64,000 nt of DNA from Porites lobata (taxonomy: Eukaryota > Cnidaria > Anthozoa > Scleractinia > Poritidae), in contig CALNXK010000178.1 of assembly GCA_942486035.1 (NCBI GenBank), forward strand, positions 645,001-709,000, in the 5' to 3' direction. The notes beneath the pieces were generated by a model. That model was given only the letters and a program-made list of their open reading frames with translations. It did no database searches and was not told the origin of the DNA. Shown here piece by piece: positions 43,594 to 52,913 of the stretch; positions within the stretch are counted from its first letter, which is position 1, and the number at the start of each line of letters is the position of its first letter. A program made the translations under genes and the position numbers.

Positions 43594-43960
43594 ATAGTAT
43601 GTAGTTACAACAAATTTAAGATAATTCCTGACTCATACATGAGAAATAATTTGCAGCATATATATATTTAGGAAGAACTTTCAATTACCTTTCAAACGAT
43701 ATTTTGTTTGTCTTTGTAGGTTTAATCCTTATTTTTTATTGATTTTCAAAGTTCGTGTGGTAGCTAAAATAAATTATAGTATGTAGTTACAACAAATTTA
43801 AGATAATTCGTGACTCATACATGAGACATAATTTGCAGCATATATATATTTAGAAAGAACATTCAATTGCCTTTCACATGATATCTTTTTTGTCTTTGTA
43901 GGTTTAATCATTATTTTTTTATTGATTTTCAAAGTTCGTGTGGTAGCTAAAATAAATCAA
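43594..43960. repeat. 182-bp tandem duplication
   Basis: Two copies start ATAGTATGTAGTTACAACAA at 43594 and 43776 and run to GTGTGGTAGCTAAAATAAAT. They differ by scattered substitutions and 1-bp indels. Confidence 0.8.
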
Positions 43961-44039
43961 ACCTTTCCGTGACAATTCCGGACTCATACTCGAAAGGGCT
44001 GGGAATGATCCAAAATACCAAATATGGCAAATATTACAA

Positions 44040-44330
44040 TCCCATCACTCCAAATATCCACCAAACATCATTTCCAGCGTCCTTTTGGCCATACAATAGC
44101 TTCCCTTAAAATTGAAATTTTGACCCAAAATAGAAGGGTTACCCCTTTGCAAAAAATCCAAGATGGCCGCCAATCAAATTTGAAATCTCCATAAATGGTC
44201 AAAGAGACCTTGTACGCACTCTACACCATCAGCAAACATCATTTCCAGGTCCGATTTGACCATGGACAAACTTAGAAGAAATTTGAAATTTTGACCCAAA
44301 ATCATAGGCTAACCCCTTTGCAATTATTTT
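44040..44330. repeat. Left fragment of the 171-bp satellite
   Basis: About 1.7 units carry the marks of the array at 48928-50139: ATCCAAGATGGCCGCCA, CCTTGTACGCACTCTACACC and TTTGACCATGGACAAAC. The first unit is more diverged. The orientation is the same as the main array, so the recombinase gene sits between two parts of one satellite. Confidence 0.8.
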
Positions 44331-45058
44331 CTACTACCTTTTTAAAAAATTGTAACTTATTTGTTTTTATAGGTAGTAAGCTAACATTCACTACATCAGT
44401 GGATTGTTATATTTCCTATAACATTCTGAAAATTGAGTGAAAAGAGACCTTTTGGAATTTTTTTACGATTTTTTTAAGTATCCAAAAAATTCATCCTTTA
44501 TGGGCCTGTGGGCAAGTTTCAGTGAACACATCATGAAGTACCTTTTGTCACAAGTCTTTGGTGGGTGAGTACACACTTTTATTGCTCTGTAAATTTTGCA
44601 CTTTGGCACCCTTAAAACACTACGCAGAAGCAATCCAACTATCGGAAGTGTTGTCTACGGTGCTCGAGCAACTTTCTTGAACATTTTCTTCCCGTAGAAT
44701 ACGGTTGCGTCTGCGCAGGCTGCGGTCAAAGTTTAAGGGTGCGCTCTTGACCATTATGTTATTAAAGGACCTTTTATTGATGTTTTGATGTTACATTATG
44801 CCTGTCCATGTTGTGAATAACCGTTTGGTGTTGATTTTTTTTACATCGGTTCCATTTTTAATTAGTTATGACGTAATTTGTGTCGGAAATTTGCGAGCTT
44901 TTAACCATTTGGCCAACAAGTTGTGGCTTTAGATAGGCCTTGACATAGGCTACGTGCATGCCAAATGTTGTTGCAATTCATAAAATCGTCGCAGAGTTAT
45001 TAGCATCTAAAATTTCAACACAAAATTACCCAAGTGTCCTTTGCAGTCGTGGTTTTAA
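44331..45058. other. Non-coding 5' flank of the recombinase gene
   Basis: No coding frame, RNA gene or repeat is apparent in this stretch. It may hold the recombinase promoter, but no clear TATA box was seen near the start codon. Confidence 0.4.
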
Positions 45059-45470
45059 CATGAAAACGAGGGTAAACTTTAAGCCTTTATATCTCCTTGG
45101 GGATTTAATGAATTGACTTCCAATTTGGGAATATGATTCTTGTCTACGAATGCAAACTACCTGTGTCATATTTAGTCCTTTATGGGCGTGCCTTTAACAT
45201 GAAAACGAGGCTTAACTTTAAGCCCTTATATCTCCTTGGGGATTTAATCAATTGACTTCCAATTTGGGAATATGATTCTTGTCTACTAATGCAAACTATC
45301 TGTGTCATATTTAGTCCTTTATGGACGTGCTTTTAACATGAAAACGAGGCTTAACTTTAACCCTACATATCACTTCAGGGATTTAATCAATTGACTTCAA
45401 ATCTGGGATTATCATTCTTGTCTATGAAGACAAACTACCTGTAACATATTAAAGATCTTTGCACATTACA
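45059..45470. repeat. 139-bp tandem repeat, three copies
   Basis: Units begin CATGAAAACGAGG at about 45059, 45198 and 45337, with shared GGGATTTAATCAATTGACTT and CTGTGTCATATTTAGTCC blocks. The third unit is most diverged. They lie directly upstream of the recombinase gene. Confidence 0.8.
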
Positions 45471-45509
45471 ATTTTTGCCTTATTCTAGCTTTCTGGCAAA
45501 ATTACACGC

Positions 45510-48500
45510 ATGGAACTTACACGTATGCAACGAGTAATTAACCGTGCCCTGAGTGGCGACGAGAAAGCTCTAGCTTTGTTAGACATCGGGGATATCGAGG
45601 TGGTACCAAAAACTAAACCCATAACACGAGAAACATTGAGGAGTGAATGTAAATATGCAAGCACCCAGTATCTTGCTGCTATGCACCTTAACCTCAAGAG
45701 TTTGGAAAGATTGGCAGAGGTATATTGTCCACCTATGTTGGATAAACAGGCACCGCTTTCAAGACAGTGCATTGACACAAGATATAACTGAAATAGACGA
45801 AATGGATATTTTGGAAGAAATGGCTATGATGTGTACAGATTTGCCCCTTACCAGACACGGCAAAGATTTGTCAGATTCGGAGGAGGAAGATGCCCAGAAA
45901 AGAGAAAAGAGGCCAAGTTCAGTGTCTAACGCGAAGTCATCAAAAGCAGCCAAACGATCACATCACAAGAAGCAGTGCTGTCAAGTGCCTGGATGCAAAT
46001 TTGAAGGTTACGATTTGAAAAGGCACATCCAGATCCATGTAAGAAAAGGAGAGATCTCCCAGCAGAATGTAGGCAAATTGACCTCCATAATGTCCCGCGG
46101 CCAAAAAAAAAGGGGAAGGTCAGCGCAGAGGAACAAAAGTGGACAGCCCAAAAAAGGGCGATTTAGGAAGTGGTGCCCAGTGCCAGGATGTGATAGAATA
46201 GTAGTGAATGTGGGAAGACACCTTTCTTCCAGCAAACAACACAACATCCAGAAAAATAGCTCACATTACGTGAGGTTGCTGAAAACGGCAAAGAGACACA
46301 GGCACTGCAGAGCTGCAGGCATACCTTGCAACTTCCAATGAGAGCGCAGAATCAGAAGAAGAAGAAGACGACGAAGAAGAAGACCAGAAAGAAGAAGAAG
46401 AAGACCAGGAAGAAGAAGAATTCCAGATCGAAGAGGGGAGTGATAAAGGCAGCCAGTCAGGAGATAACATTGATGAAAACCAAGAAGCAGACGACGATGA
46501 GGACTTTGAAGAAGATGACAAGGAGGACTCTGAAGAAAGCGATTATGAAGACTCTGAAAACGAAAAGGAGACCGCAGAAAAGTTCTTCACAGCAACTAAA
46601 TTCAAGAATAATCGACATCAATGGTTAGTGGGATTCTACGACTATCTATCCCGACCGTCAGCTGGCCACAAAAAAAAAGGCATCAAACTTCAACATGCAG
46701 GCCAGATTAAAAATATCCTAGAGTTCATCGACAGCAAGGGTGATGACATTAAATGCTTGGCCAACGATGAAGGAGATGCTGTCTGGAAGAGATTTGTCGT
46801 TCCATCATTGGAGAGCCAAAGCAAGAAAAGTGGAACGATCATCTCCTATCTCACGAGCTTTGAGATGTTCCTCAAGTATGTTACCAACCCGAGGTACAAT
46901 AGATCAGGACCTCCCCTTTACCAAGCCTACATAGATACCTTGGTGGCAGTCCTGCCAGAGATAAAAGGCTGGCGGTCTACCGTGGACTCTCAAAGCCAAG
47001 CTGAGAAAAACCAGCGATGGTTAGATGAAAGCGCAGGCTTGTTGACACCAGAAGAAATCAATGCTCTGAAAGAATCAAGACCCTACTCTGATGGCATTAA
47101 AGCAATTAATGAAGCTGGCCAGGGAAAAATACTTTCACAACAAGAATTTACCTCAGCGCGCGACATTCTGCTTGTGCGATTTACCACAGACAACGCCACC
47201 AGACCCGGCCCACTAAACAACGCCAAACTCAGCGACTATGAAAAGGCAGAAACATCTGGCGGCAACAGAATCATGCTCATTCCAAAGCACAAGAGAGCAA
47301 AGGATGGGCCAGCTATACTTGGAATGAAGCCTGATCTCCAAGATCTTATGGAAATCTACGTGAACAAGATCAGGCCCCAAGTGGCAGAGAGAAACGAAGA
47401 TCACTTGTTTGTCACTGTTGAAGGAAAAAAGTTTCCTGAGGGAACAATTGGAAGAAGAGTTCAATCTCTCTTTGAAAAAGCCAAACTTCGAGATGGCAAG
47501 AGATTCGCACATGTGAGTGTAAGGAAATTCGTCACTACAAAGACCAAGGAGAAGGGGACACAACAGGAGGCTGCCATAGTTCAGAGAGTCATGGCCCATT
47601 CCTCTGTAACAGCAGAGAGATCCTATGTGCGCACCAACCTCACTGAATTGGGTTCGAAGGCTCTACACATCATCGAGCGAGTCACTGGTGAAAATGAGAA
47701 CAAGAAAAAGGCTGAGTCAGAGGACAGCAGAGCCAAGAAACAGGACATCAATGCTACGACATCCACTCAAGAAAGATCCGTGACTGTTGAGACTGTAGCA
47801 GCCACGAAACCAACCGATGACTCACAGGACAGCGGAGGCCCAAAAGGAAATACAGCTGCTGCAACATCCACTTTGGGAAGAACTGCGAGTGTCGAGACCG
47901 CAGCAGCGCTAAAGCCAACCACATCATCTACAACTGAGCAAGAGCAAGACTCTGACTGCGAAGGTGACTGTCAAAAAGCTGAACAACCTTCAAACGCCGC
48001 TGAAACAGCATCGAGATCCAGCTATTCTGTGTCTCTACTATCAAGTGAAGTGCTGCCACCAACACCAGGCAGAGCCTTGACGGATAAGCAAAAGGAAGCC
48101 ATAAAGAAAGTGTTTAACCGTGAGATAACTGCAGGGACAAAGGTTTCGAAGGCAACAGTTCAAAACAGGTGCTGCACCACACCTGTACTGGCAGTCCTGG
48201 CATCCTCACTAAAGAAAGTGAAACAGGTTGTGAACCACGTGAACTACATCATTGACAGTAGCCCAAAAAGTCTTCCAACAGAGTTACCAAAGCCAACCAC
48301 CTCCAAAGTGCATGGGTGGTTAGACGAATTTGATGATCGCTCAACGAGATCGAGTGGCAAGAGGCAAGAGTGGGACGAGGCGGATACCACAGCACTAGAG
48401 AAAACTTTTAAAAAGTACCCTTCGTTGCCATCTACAGCCCAAATTAAAGGAATTCTCAGGGACCAAAGAAACCTCGCTGACATCTTGGATAGGGAAGGCT

Positions 48501-48556
48501 GGACAAGAGTTTACACTAAAATAAAAAACATTTTCAAAAAAAAAGCTAAAAAATAG
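45510..48556 (+). pseudogene. Zinc-finger tyrosine recombinase (Crypton/YR-type)
   Basis: About 1,015 codons in three frames: 45510 to ~45780, ~45740 to ~46300, and from ~46280 to the stop at 48556, so two frameshifts (or unseen introns). Domains: a short N-terminal helical part; two C2H2-like fingers (CCQVPGCKFEGYDLKRHIQIH; CPVPGCDRIVVNVGRHL); a very acidic Glu/Asp region (46343-46570); and a phage-integrase-like domain. Counting from 46628, catalytic residues are Arg192 (NATRPGPL), His295 and Arg298 (AHVSVRKF), His324 (MAHSSV) and nucleophile Tyr333 (RSYVR). The C-terminal 200 residues are Ser/Thr-rich, then basic. Such genes occur in Crypton-like elements and as expanded families in invertebrates. 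The catalytic domain is intact. Confidence 0.85.
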
Positions 48557-48927
48557 ACAGCATCAACAGCCCTGTAAATTCGTGAGGGATGAAACATGAG
48601 CTAGGGTACCCAACCCCTGGGGAGTGCCCACGAATTTTACTTGGCAGTTTGGTTGTTGTTTAAAAAAAAAAAAGTAAAAAAAGTAGAAAAAAAATTGTTC
48701 AGTGTTGTGTAGATGTTGTAACTGTAATTGTCCGTCTTGTCGTGTAATGTATATGTTTGTCCTTGTATTTGTGTTCCTCTCACAGTAGTCCTACCTTGTC
48801 GTGGTTGAGAGGCTTGAGTGCCTTAATGACCCTGAGAGCTTTCCCAGCTCTATTGCTGGACAGTTTTCAGAGGGAAGAGGCCAGACTAAAGGGACTACCT
48901 CATCGTCTTAACAAGTTAAAGGCATTT
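48557..48927. other. 3' flank of the recombinase gene
   Basis: No gene is seen. Bases 48761-48812 (GTGTTCCTCTCACAGTAGTCCT) resemble 50139-50180 (GTGTTTCTCTCTCAAAGTAGTC), just after the satellite. The array therefore appears bracketed by copies of the same short sequence. Confidence 0.45.
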
Positions 48928-50139
48928 GCAGGTCCGATTTGACCATGGACAAACTTAGAAGAAATTTGAAATTTTGACCCAAAATCATAGGGTAACCCCT
49001 TTGGAAAAAATGCAAGATGGTCGCCATCCAAATTTGAAATCTCCATAAATGGTCAAAAAGACCTTGTACGCACTCTACACCATCACCAAACATCATTTCC
49101 ACGACCGATTTGACCATGGACAAACTTAGAAGAAATTTGAAATTTTGACCCAAAATCATAGGGTAACCCCTTTGGGAAAAATCCAAGATGAGCGCCATCG
49201 AAATTTGAAATCTCCATATATGGTCAAAAAGACCTTGTACGCACTCTACACCATCACCAAACATCATTTCCAGGTCCGATTTGACCATGGACAAACTTAG
49301 AAGAAATTTGAAATTTTGACCCAAAATCATAGGGTAACCCCTTTGGAAAAATGGAAGATGGTCGCCATCCAAATTTGAAATCTCCATAAATGGTCAAAAA
49401 GACCTTGTACGCACTCTACACCATCACCAAACATCATTTCCACGACCGATTTGACCATGGACAAACTTAGAAGAAATTTGAAATTTTGACCCAAAATCAT
49501 AGGCTAACCCCTTTGGAAAAAATCCAAGATGGCCGCCATCCAAATTTGAAATCTCCATAAATAGTCAAAGAGACCTTGTACGCACTCTACACCATCACCA
49601 AACATCATTTCCAGGTCCGATTTGACCATGGACAAACTTAGAAAAAATTTGAAATTTTGACCCAAAATCATAGGCTAACCCCTTTGGAAAAAATCCAAGA
49701 TGGCCGCCATCGAAATTTGAAATCTCCATATATGGTCAAAAAGACCTTGTACGCACTCTACGCCATCACCAAACATCATTTCCAGGTCCGATTTGACCAT
49801 GGACAAGCTTAGAAGAAATTTGAAATTTTGACCCAAAATCATAGGCTAACCCCTTTGGAAAAAATCCAAGATGGCCGCCATCGAAATTTGAAATCTCCAT
49901 ATATGGTCAAAAAGACCTTGTACGCACTCTACGCCATCACCAAACATCATTTCCAGGTCCGATTTGACCATGGACAAGCTTAGAAGAAATTTGAAATTTT
50001 GACCCAAAATCATAGGGTAACCCCTTCGGAAAAAATCCAAGATGGCCGCCATCGAAATTTGAAATCTCCATATATGGTCAAAAAGACCTTGTACGCACTC
50101 TACACCATCACCAAACATCATTTGCAGGTCCGATTTGAG
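48928..50139. repeat. 171-bp satellite array, seven units
   Basis: The landmark CCGATTTGA recurs with spacing of 171, 171, 170, 171, 171, 171 and 171 bases. Units share AAGATGG[CT]CGCCATC, AAATTTGAAATCTCCAT and CCTTGTACGCACTCTAC and are over 90% alike by eye. Because 171 is divisible by three, minus-strand frames stay open over several units. There is no relation to primate alpha satellite beyond the period. Confidence 0.93.
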
Positions 50140-50359
50140 TGTTTCTCTCTCAAAGTAGTCCTTTCTTGTAGTGTTTGAAAGAAATGTGTCCCCTTCTTGT
50201 AAGACGCATGCGCAAAACATTACAACTAGTCCACAAGATAGAGGAATGCAAAATGAGTCATCTGGCAAAGTTTCATCTTATTCGCCCACAATTTCTCAGT
50301 TCTAAAGGAAAATAACCTTCCTGTATAAATTATGCAAATTAGCGGAAGGGCATTGTAAC
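50140..50359. other. Short gene-free spacer after the satellite
   Basis: It opens with the sequence shared with 48761-48812. No coding frame or RNA is supported. Confidence 0.4.
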
Positions 50360-50525
50360 ACATAAGGTGGGCAATGAAGCAATGGTGGGCGATGTAACAT
50401 TGATTAGGTGGGCCATGTAACACTAAGAGTGGGCCGTGTCACACTAAGAGTGGGCCATGTAACACTAGTGGGCCTTGTAACACATGTTAGGTGGGCAAAG
50501 TAGCCAAAATGTGGGCGATGTAACG
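50360..50525. repeat. GTGGGC...TGTAACAC minisatellite
   Basis: About eight variable units of the form GTGGGC[CG][AG]TGTAACAC with short spacers, such as two adjacent CACTAAGAGTGGGCC copies. Single matches are found at 42438 and 42837. Confidence 0.75.
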
Positions 50526-50527
50526 CA

Positions 50528-50625
50528 GGAACCTAACCCTAACCCTAATCCCAAGGGGCTAGGGTTTAACCCTAACCTTATTAGCATTTTAACCCTAACC
50601 CTAACCCTAACAAGAAAACAACCAC
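50528..50625. repeat. Telomere-like minisatellite at the left edge of the right Polinton
   Basis: It contains CCTAACCCTAACCCTAATCC, AAGGGGCTAGGGTTTAACCC and a run of three CCCTAA words, and matches 42140-42256 in the same orientation. Confidence 0.75.
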
Positions 50626-50712
50626 AAACAATTCCTTTTCAACACTTTTATTTAAAAATTGACAGAACTAGTAATTGCCTGTTTCCATGCTATGCATTCT
50701 TTAAAGAGTAAC

Positions 50713-51255
50713 TCAAAAGATACCAGTTCCAAATGTTCTAAATGTTTCGTATGAATAGGGTTCCATGCCCACTTCCCTTCTTCGAGCATTGTTTGCATCA
50801 CATTCTTGCAAAAATCTCTTTTCTCTTTCTTGTTTTTGCTTGTCTGTTTCTTCAGGTTCATATACATTCACCAATTGAGCAAAAAAACGTTCCTCAACTG
50901 GCGTTAAAGGCAATCCCTTCTGCTTTCTGTTGCGGCAGTAGGAAGCCAAACTGCACACTTTTTCAGGCAAATAACCAAAAGACCAGTCCTTATACACTGC
51001 TTTGGCGATGGCTACTTCGTTCTTTTCATACTTTTCACCCCCGGGAGGAGGTTTCTACTCATCATGTTTACTTGCTATGCATGCATTTAAGAACTTTTCA
51101 TCCGCAGGTGACAGAGAATGACCTTTGCTTTTTTGTTTTTCTAGATACTCAGCTACATTTGCATCAGCTGGAGGGAGATGATGCCACCCCTTAACACGAG
51201 AATTAAACCTATGGTTGGCAATACTAGTAGTGAGGGACGTCACTGGGGAACTCAA
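50713..51255 (-). pseudogene. Repeat-domain protein interrupted by in-frame UAG
   Basis: One frame runs 180 codons with a single TAG at 51055-51057. The two halves contain the same module, EYLEKQKSKGHSLSPADEKF before and SYCRNRKQKGLPLTPVEERF after the stop, so they belong to one protein. The C-terminus is Glu/Arg-rich (KQKQEREKRFLQECDANN). No ATG is found in frame, so the true start or an upstream exon is missing or lies outside. An AATAAA polyadenylation-like signal is at about 50648. No family is recognised. A tRNA gene able in principle to read UAG lies about 250 bp upstream on the same strand. The stop may equally be a simple mutation. Confidence 0.5.
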
Positions 51256-51500
51256 AGGATGCCGCCTCCGCCACTATTGTTCTTAGGTGTCAATCAAAGT
51301 TCTATTGTTTAAGACTCATCAAAAATTCAAGATTGCGGAGAGCGCTCGAAGAGTGTTCGGAACTTAGTTACTTATCATCGGTAAAGATGAACTTATATAT
51401 GTGGAGGCAAGTCATGACTCACCCTTGTGGGACAGAATGTGTCTTGTGTACTACGCATGTGCAGTATCGAATCTTGTGTAAAAAAGTAAAAATTTTTTAT

Positions 51501-51572
51501 CGACTCAATCAGGGATCGAACCTGAAATCTTCTGATGTAGTGTCAGATGTGTTACCATTACACCACTGAGCC
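51501..51572 (-). tRNA. tRNA-Trp-like gene, anticodon CUA, right copy
   Basis: It has the same cloverleaf as 5313-5384; the only difference is A for G at position 26. Acceptor, D, anticodon and T stems all pair, boxes A and B are intact, and T-runs follow the 3' end. The loop is again CACTACA, giving anticodon CUA with A33. Conservation of 71 of 72 bases while the flanks differ by many substitutions and indels suggests selection on the RNA. Confidence 0.8.
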
Positions 51573-51591
51573 GCATATAGTGAGAAGTATT

Positions 51592-51867
51592 TTATTTGGT
51601 TTTTCTAAGAAATCGTTTACAATTAGCGCATAAAGCTTCCATTTCGCCAGCCCCAATCCAGACAACTTTGTTTAGGTCTGCCGCTTTCTTTTCAGCTGCT
51701 CTCTTCTTCTCTCTTTGTTGCCTTCTCATTTCTTTTCTTTTGAGGCTTTGAATATACTCTTTGAGGGTAAGAATATGAGTTTCTTTGAGTTTTAAAATAG
51801 CCTTGAGATGTTTTAATTCTGCTTGACAGCCAAACCAAGCTTCTCCGAGTTCTTTAGTTCTGGACAT
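51592..51867 (-). CDS. Small coiled-coil protein with C-terminal CxxC, right copy
   Basis: The 91-residue product starts MSRTKELGEAWFGCQAE. The Leu/Lys heptads and the basic RRQQREKKRAAEKK stretch are kept, as is the terminal CANC pair. The segment between the basic stretch and CxxC has diverged most from the left copy. A TATAAAT sequence lies about 46 bp upstream of the ATG. It is followed on the same strand by the tRNA after 19 bases. Function is unknown; the coiled coil suggests oligomerisation. Confidence 0.75.
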   Translation of the reverse strand: MSRTKELGEAWFGCQAELKHLKAILKLKETHILTLKEYIQSLKRKEMRRQQREKKRAAEKKAADLNKVVWIGAGEMEALCANCKRFLRKTK

Positions 51868-52179
51868 CTTTAAAACGCGAGCCTTCTAAAAGTTCCCAGA
51901 ATGTGTGTCTAATTTATAAGTTCCAGTCAGTGGTTTTGTATGCTAATTCATGTTTGCTTCAAATTTGCATGAGAACTCGCTGAGTCAGCTATTTTGCTTT
52001 TAGGTCTTAGAAAAAGAAAGACCTGAAAGAGAGAAAGATTTGAACCCGTAAGCTTTAGCGTAATGAAAAGTTACCTGGCGTCGGTACTAACGCTTTGCGC
52101 TAAGCCCGTTCTGACGAAAGTTTATTGCAAAATAAACTAGTCTTTCTCATTATTGGTAATTGACTTCTAATCATTTGGT
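51868..52179. other. Polinton spacer, conserved with 11832-12149
   Basis: It holds the conserved CAGTGGTTTTGTATGCTAAT block and a hairpin AGGTCTT/AAGACCT (about 52003-52025). A T-arm-like GGGTTCAAATC occurs on the minus strand, but no cloverleaf can be folded. No gene is supported. Confidence 0.5.
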
Positions 52180-52236
52180 GGTTCCTAAAAGAACCGTTTT
52201 GTCATAAGACAATTAGTAGGATCTGTTTTTCCTACT
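52180..52236. other. Triple-hairpin block, right copy
   Basis: The stems correspond to 12150-12206. TGTC/GACA replaces CGTC/GACG and AGTAGGA/TCCTACT replaces AGTAGAAA/TTTCTACT, keeping pairing. The first stem has one mismatch here. The block overlaps the 3' end of the RNase-like ORF, which reads through it. Confidence 0.55.
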
Positions 52237-52617
52237 TAGAAATTGACAATAGTACGTGAAGTTAAATGGGTAGGCTGAAATTATTTGCCATTTCTCGCCT
52301 GGCACTTTCTCAGAATAATACACCACTATGTGTTTGGCAGGAAAGCCTTCCGGATCTGTACCAATTTGCCGGTTTAGTTTAAACATGAACAAATAAAAGC
52401 GTCCATGGTATTCGTTCCAGCCCTCGTGTATTACGCAGACGTCTTCGTGATGTTCCCAGGTGAGTTCAGAGACAGCCTTTAACAAATCGACTAAATCGAT
52501 TTGTGACTCAAACTTAGAGGCTCTCAAATGTTCGTTTTTAAGAACATGCCTCTCGTCAATATGGTCTGCTTGTTCTTGCGTTAGGAAAGTTCTCTCGGTT
52601 TCAAAAGGTGAAGCCAT
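52213..52617 (-). CDS. RNase-like protein (BECR-fold candidate), intact right copy
   Basis: The 134-residue ORF starts at the ATG within GAAGCCATCG. The N-terminal helix carries His19, Arg23 and His24 (HIDERH); the middle has ELTWEHHEDV, then DPEGFPA and YYSEKVPGEKW; the C-terminal strand has SAYP (114-117). An HxxxRH helix followed by strands and a [ST]AYP end is typical of small toxin or phage RNases of the barnase-EndoU-colicin-RelE group. The match is by motif only, so the enzymatic role is a hypothesis. It faces away from the multi-exon gene. The reading frame is preserved in both Polintons apart from the Gypsy insertion. Confidence 0.6.
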   Translation of the reverse strand: MASPFETERTFLTQEQADHIDERHVLKNEHLRASKFESQIDLVDLLKAVSELTWEHHEDVCVIHEGWNEYHGRFYLFMFKLNRQIGTDPEGFPAKHIVVYYSEKVPGEKWQIISAYPFNFTYYCQFLSRKNRSY

Positions 52618-52913
52618 CGTTGAAAATAAAATTTTTTCTGGTTCACCTTAAAACAGATTGCAAAACAAAAAGAGTTCAACTTGAAAAAGAGCGAAAAGGG
52701 GTATTGTTTTTTGCCGACTTAAAAGAGCGGTGCGCTAAAGTTTAAAACTTGAAAGAACGGCGAAAAGTTAATTGGTTTTTGCCGCACTACATTTGTGGTC
52801 TCCGCGCCAATGAGCGTGAATCTGACGTGAACAGCATAAAGGAAGGGTGAATTTGGTTAAGTCACTTTACTCTGCTCATCCCAGTGTTAAGATCAACGTT
52901 TACGTTACTCAAG

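Noticed and set aside
46261..46521. Poly-Ser minus-strand ORF
   Set aside because: It is the antisense reading of the same GAA/GAG-rich acidic region.
46326..46628. Lys/Arg-rich 100-codon plus-strand ORF
   Set aside because: It is the wrong frame of the acidic Glu/Asp region of the recombinase gene.
48928..50139. CRISPR array
   Set aside because: Units are contiguous 171-bp tandem repeats without unique spacers, in eukaryotic DNA.
48908..50268. Minus-strand ORFs of 140-159 codons in the satellite
   Set aside because: They are explained by a 171-bp period that keeps any open frame open; no start, domain or other coding sign. The codon-neutral period itself is noted as a finding.
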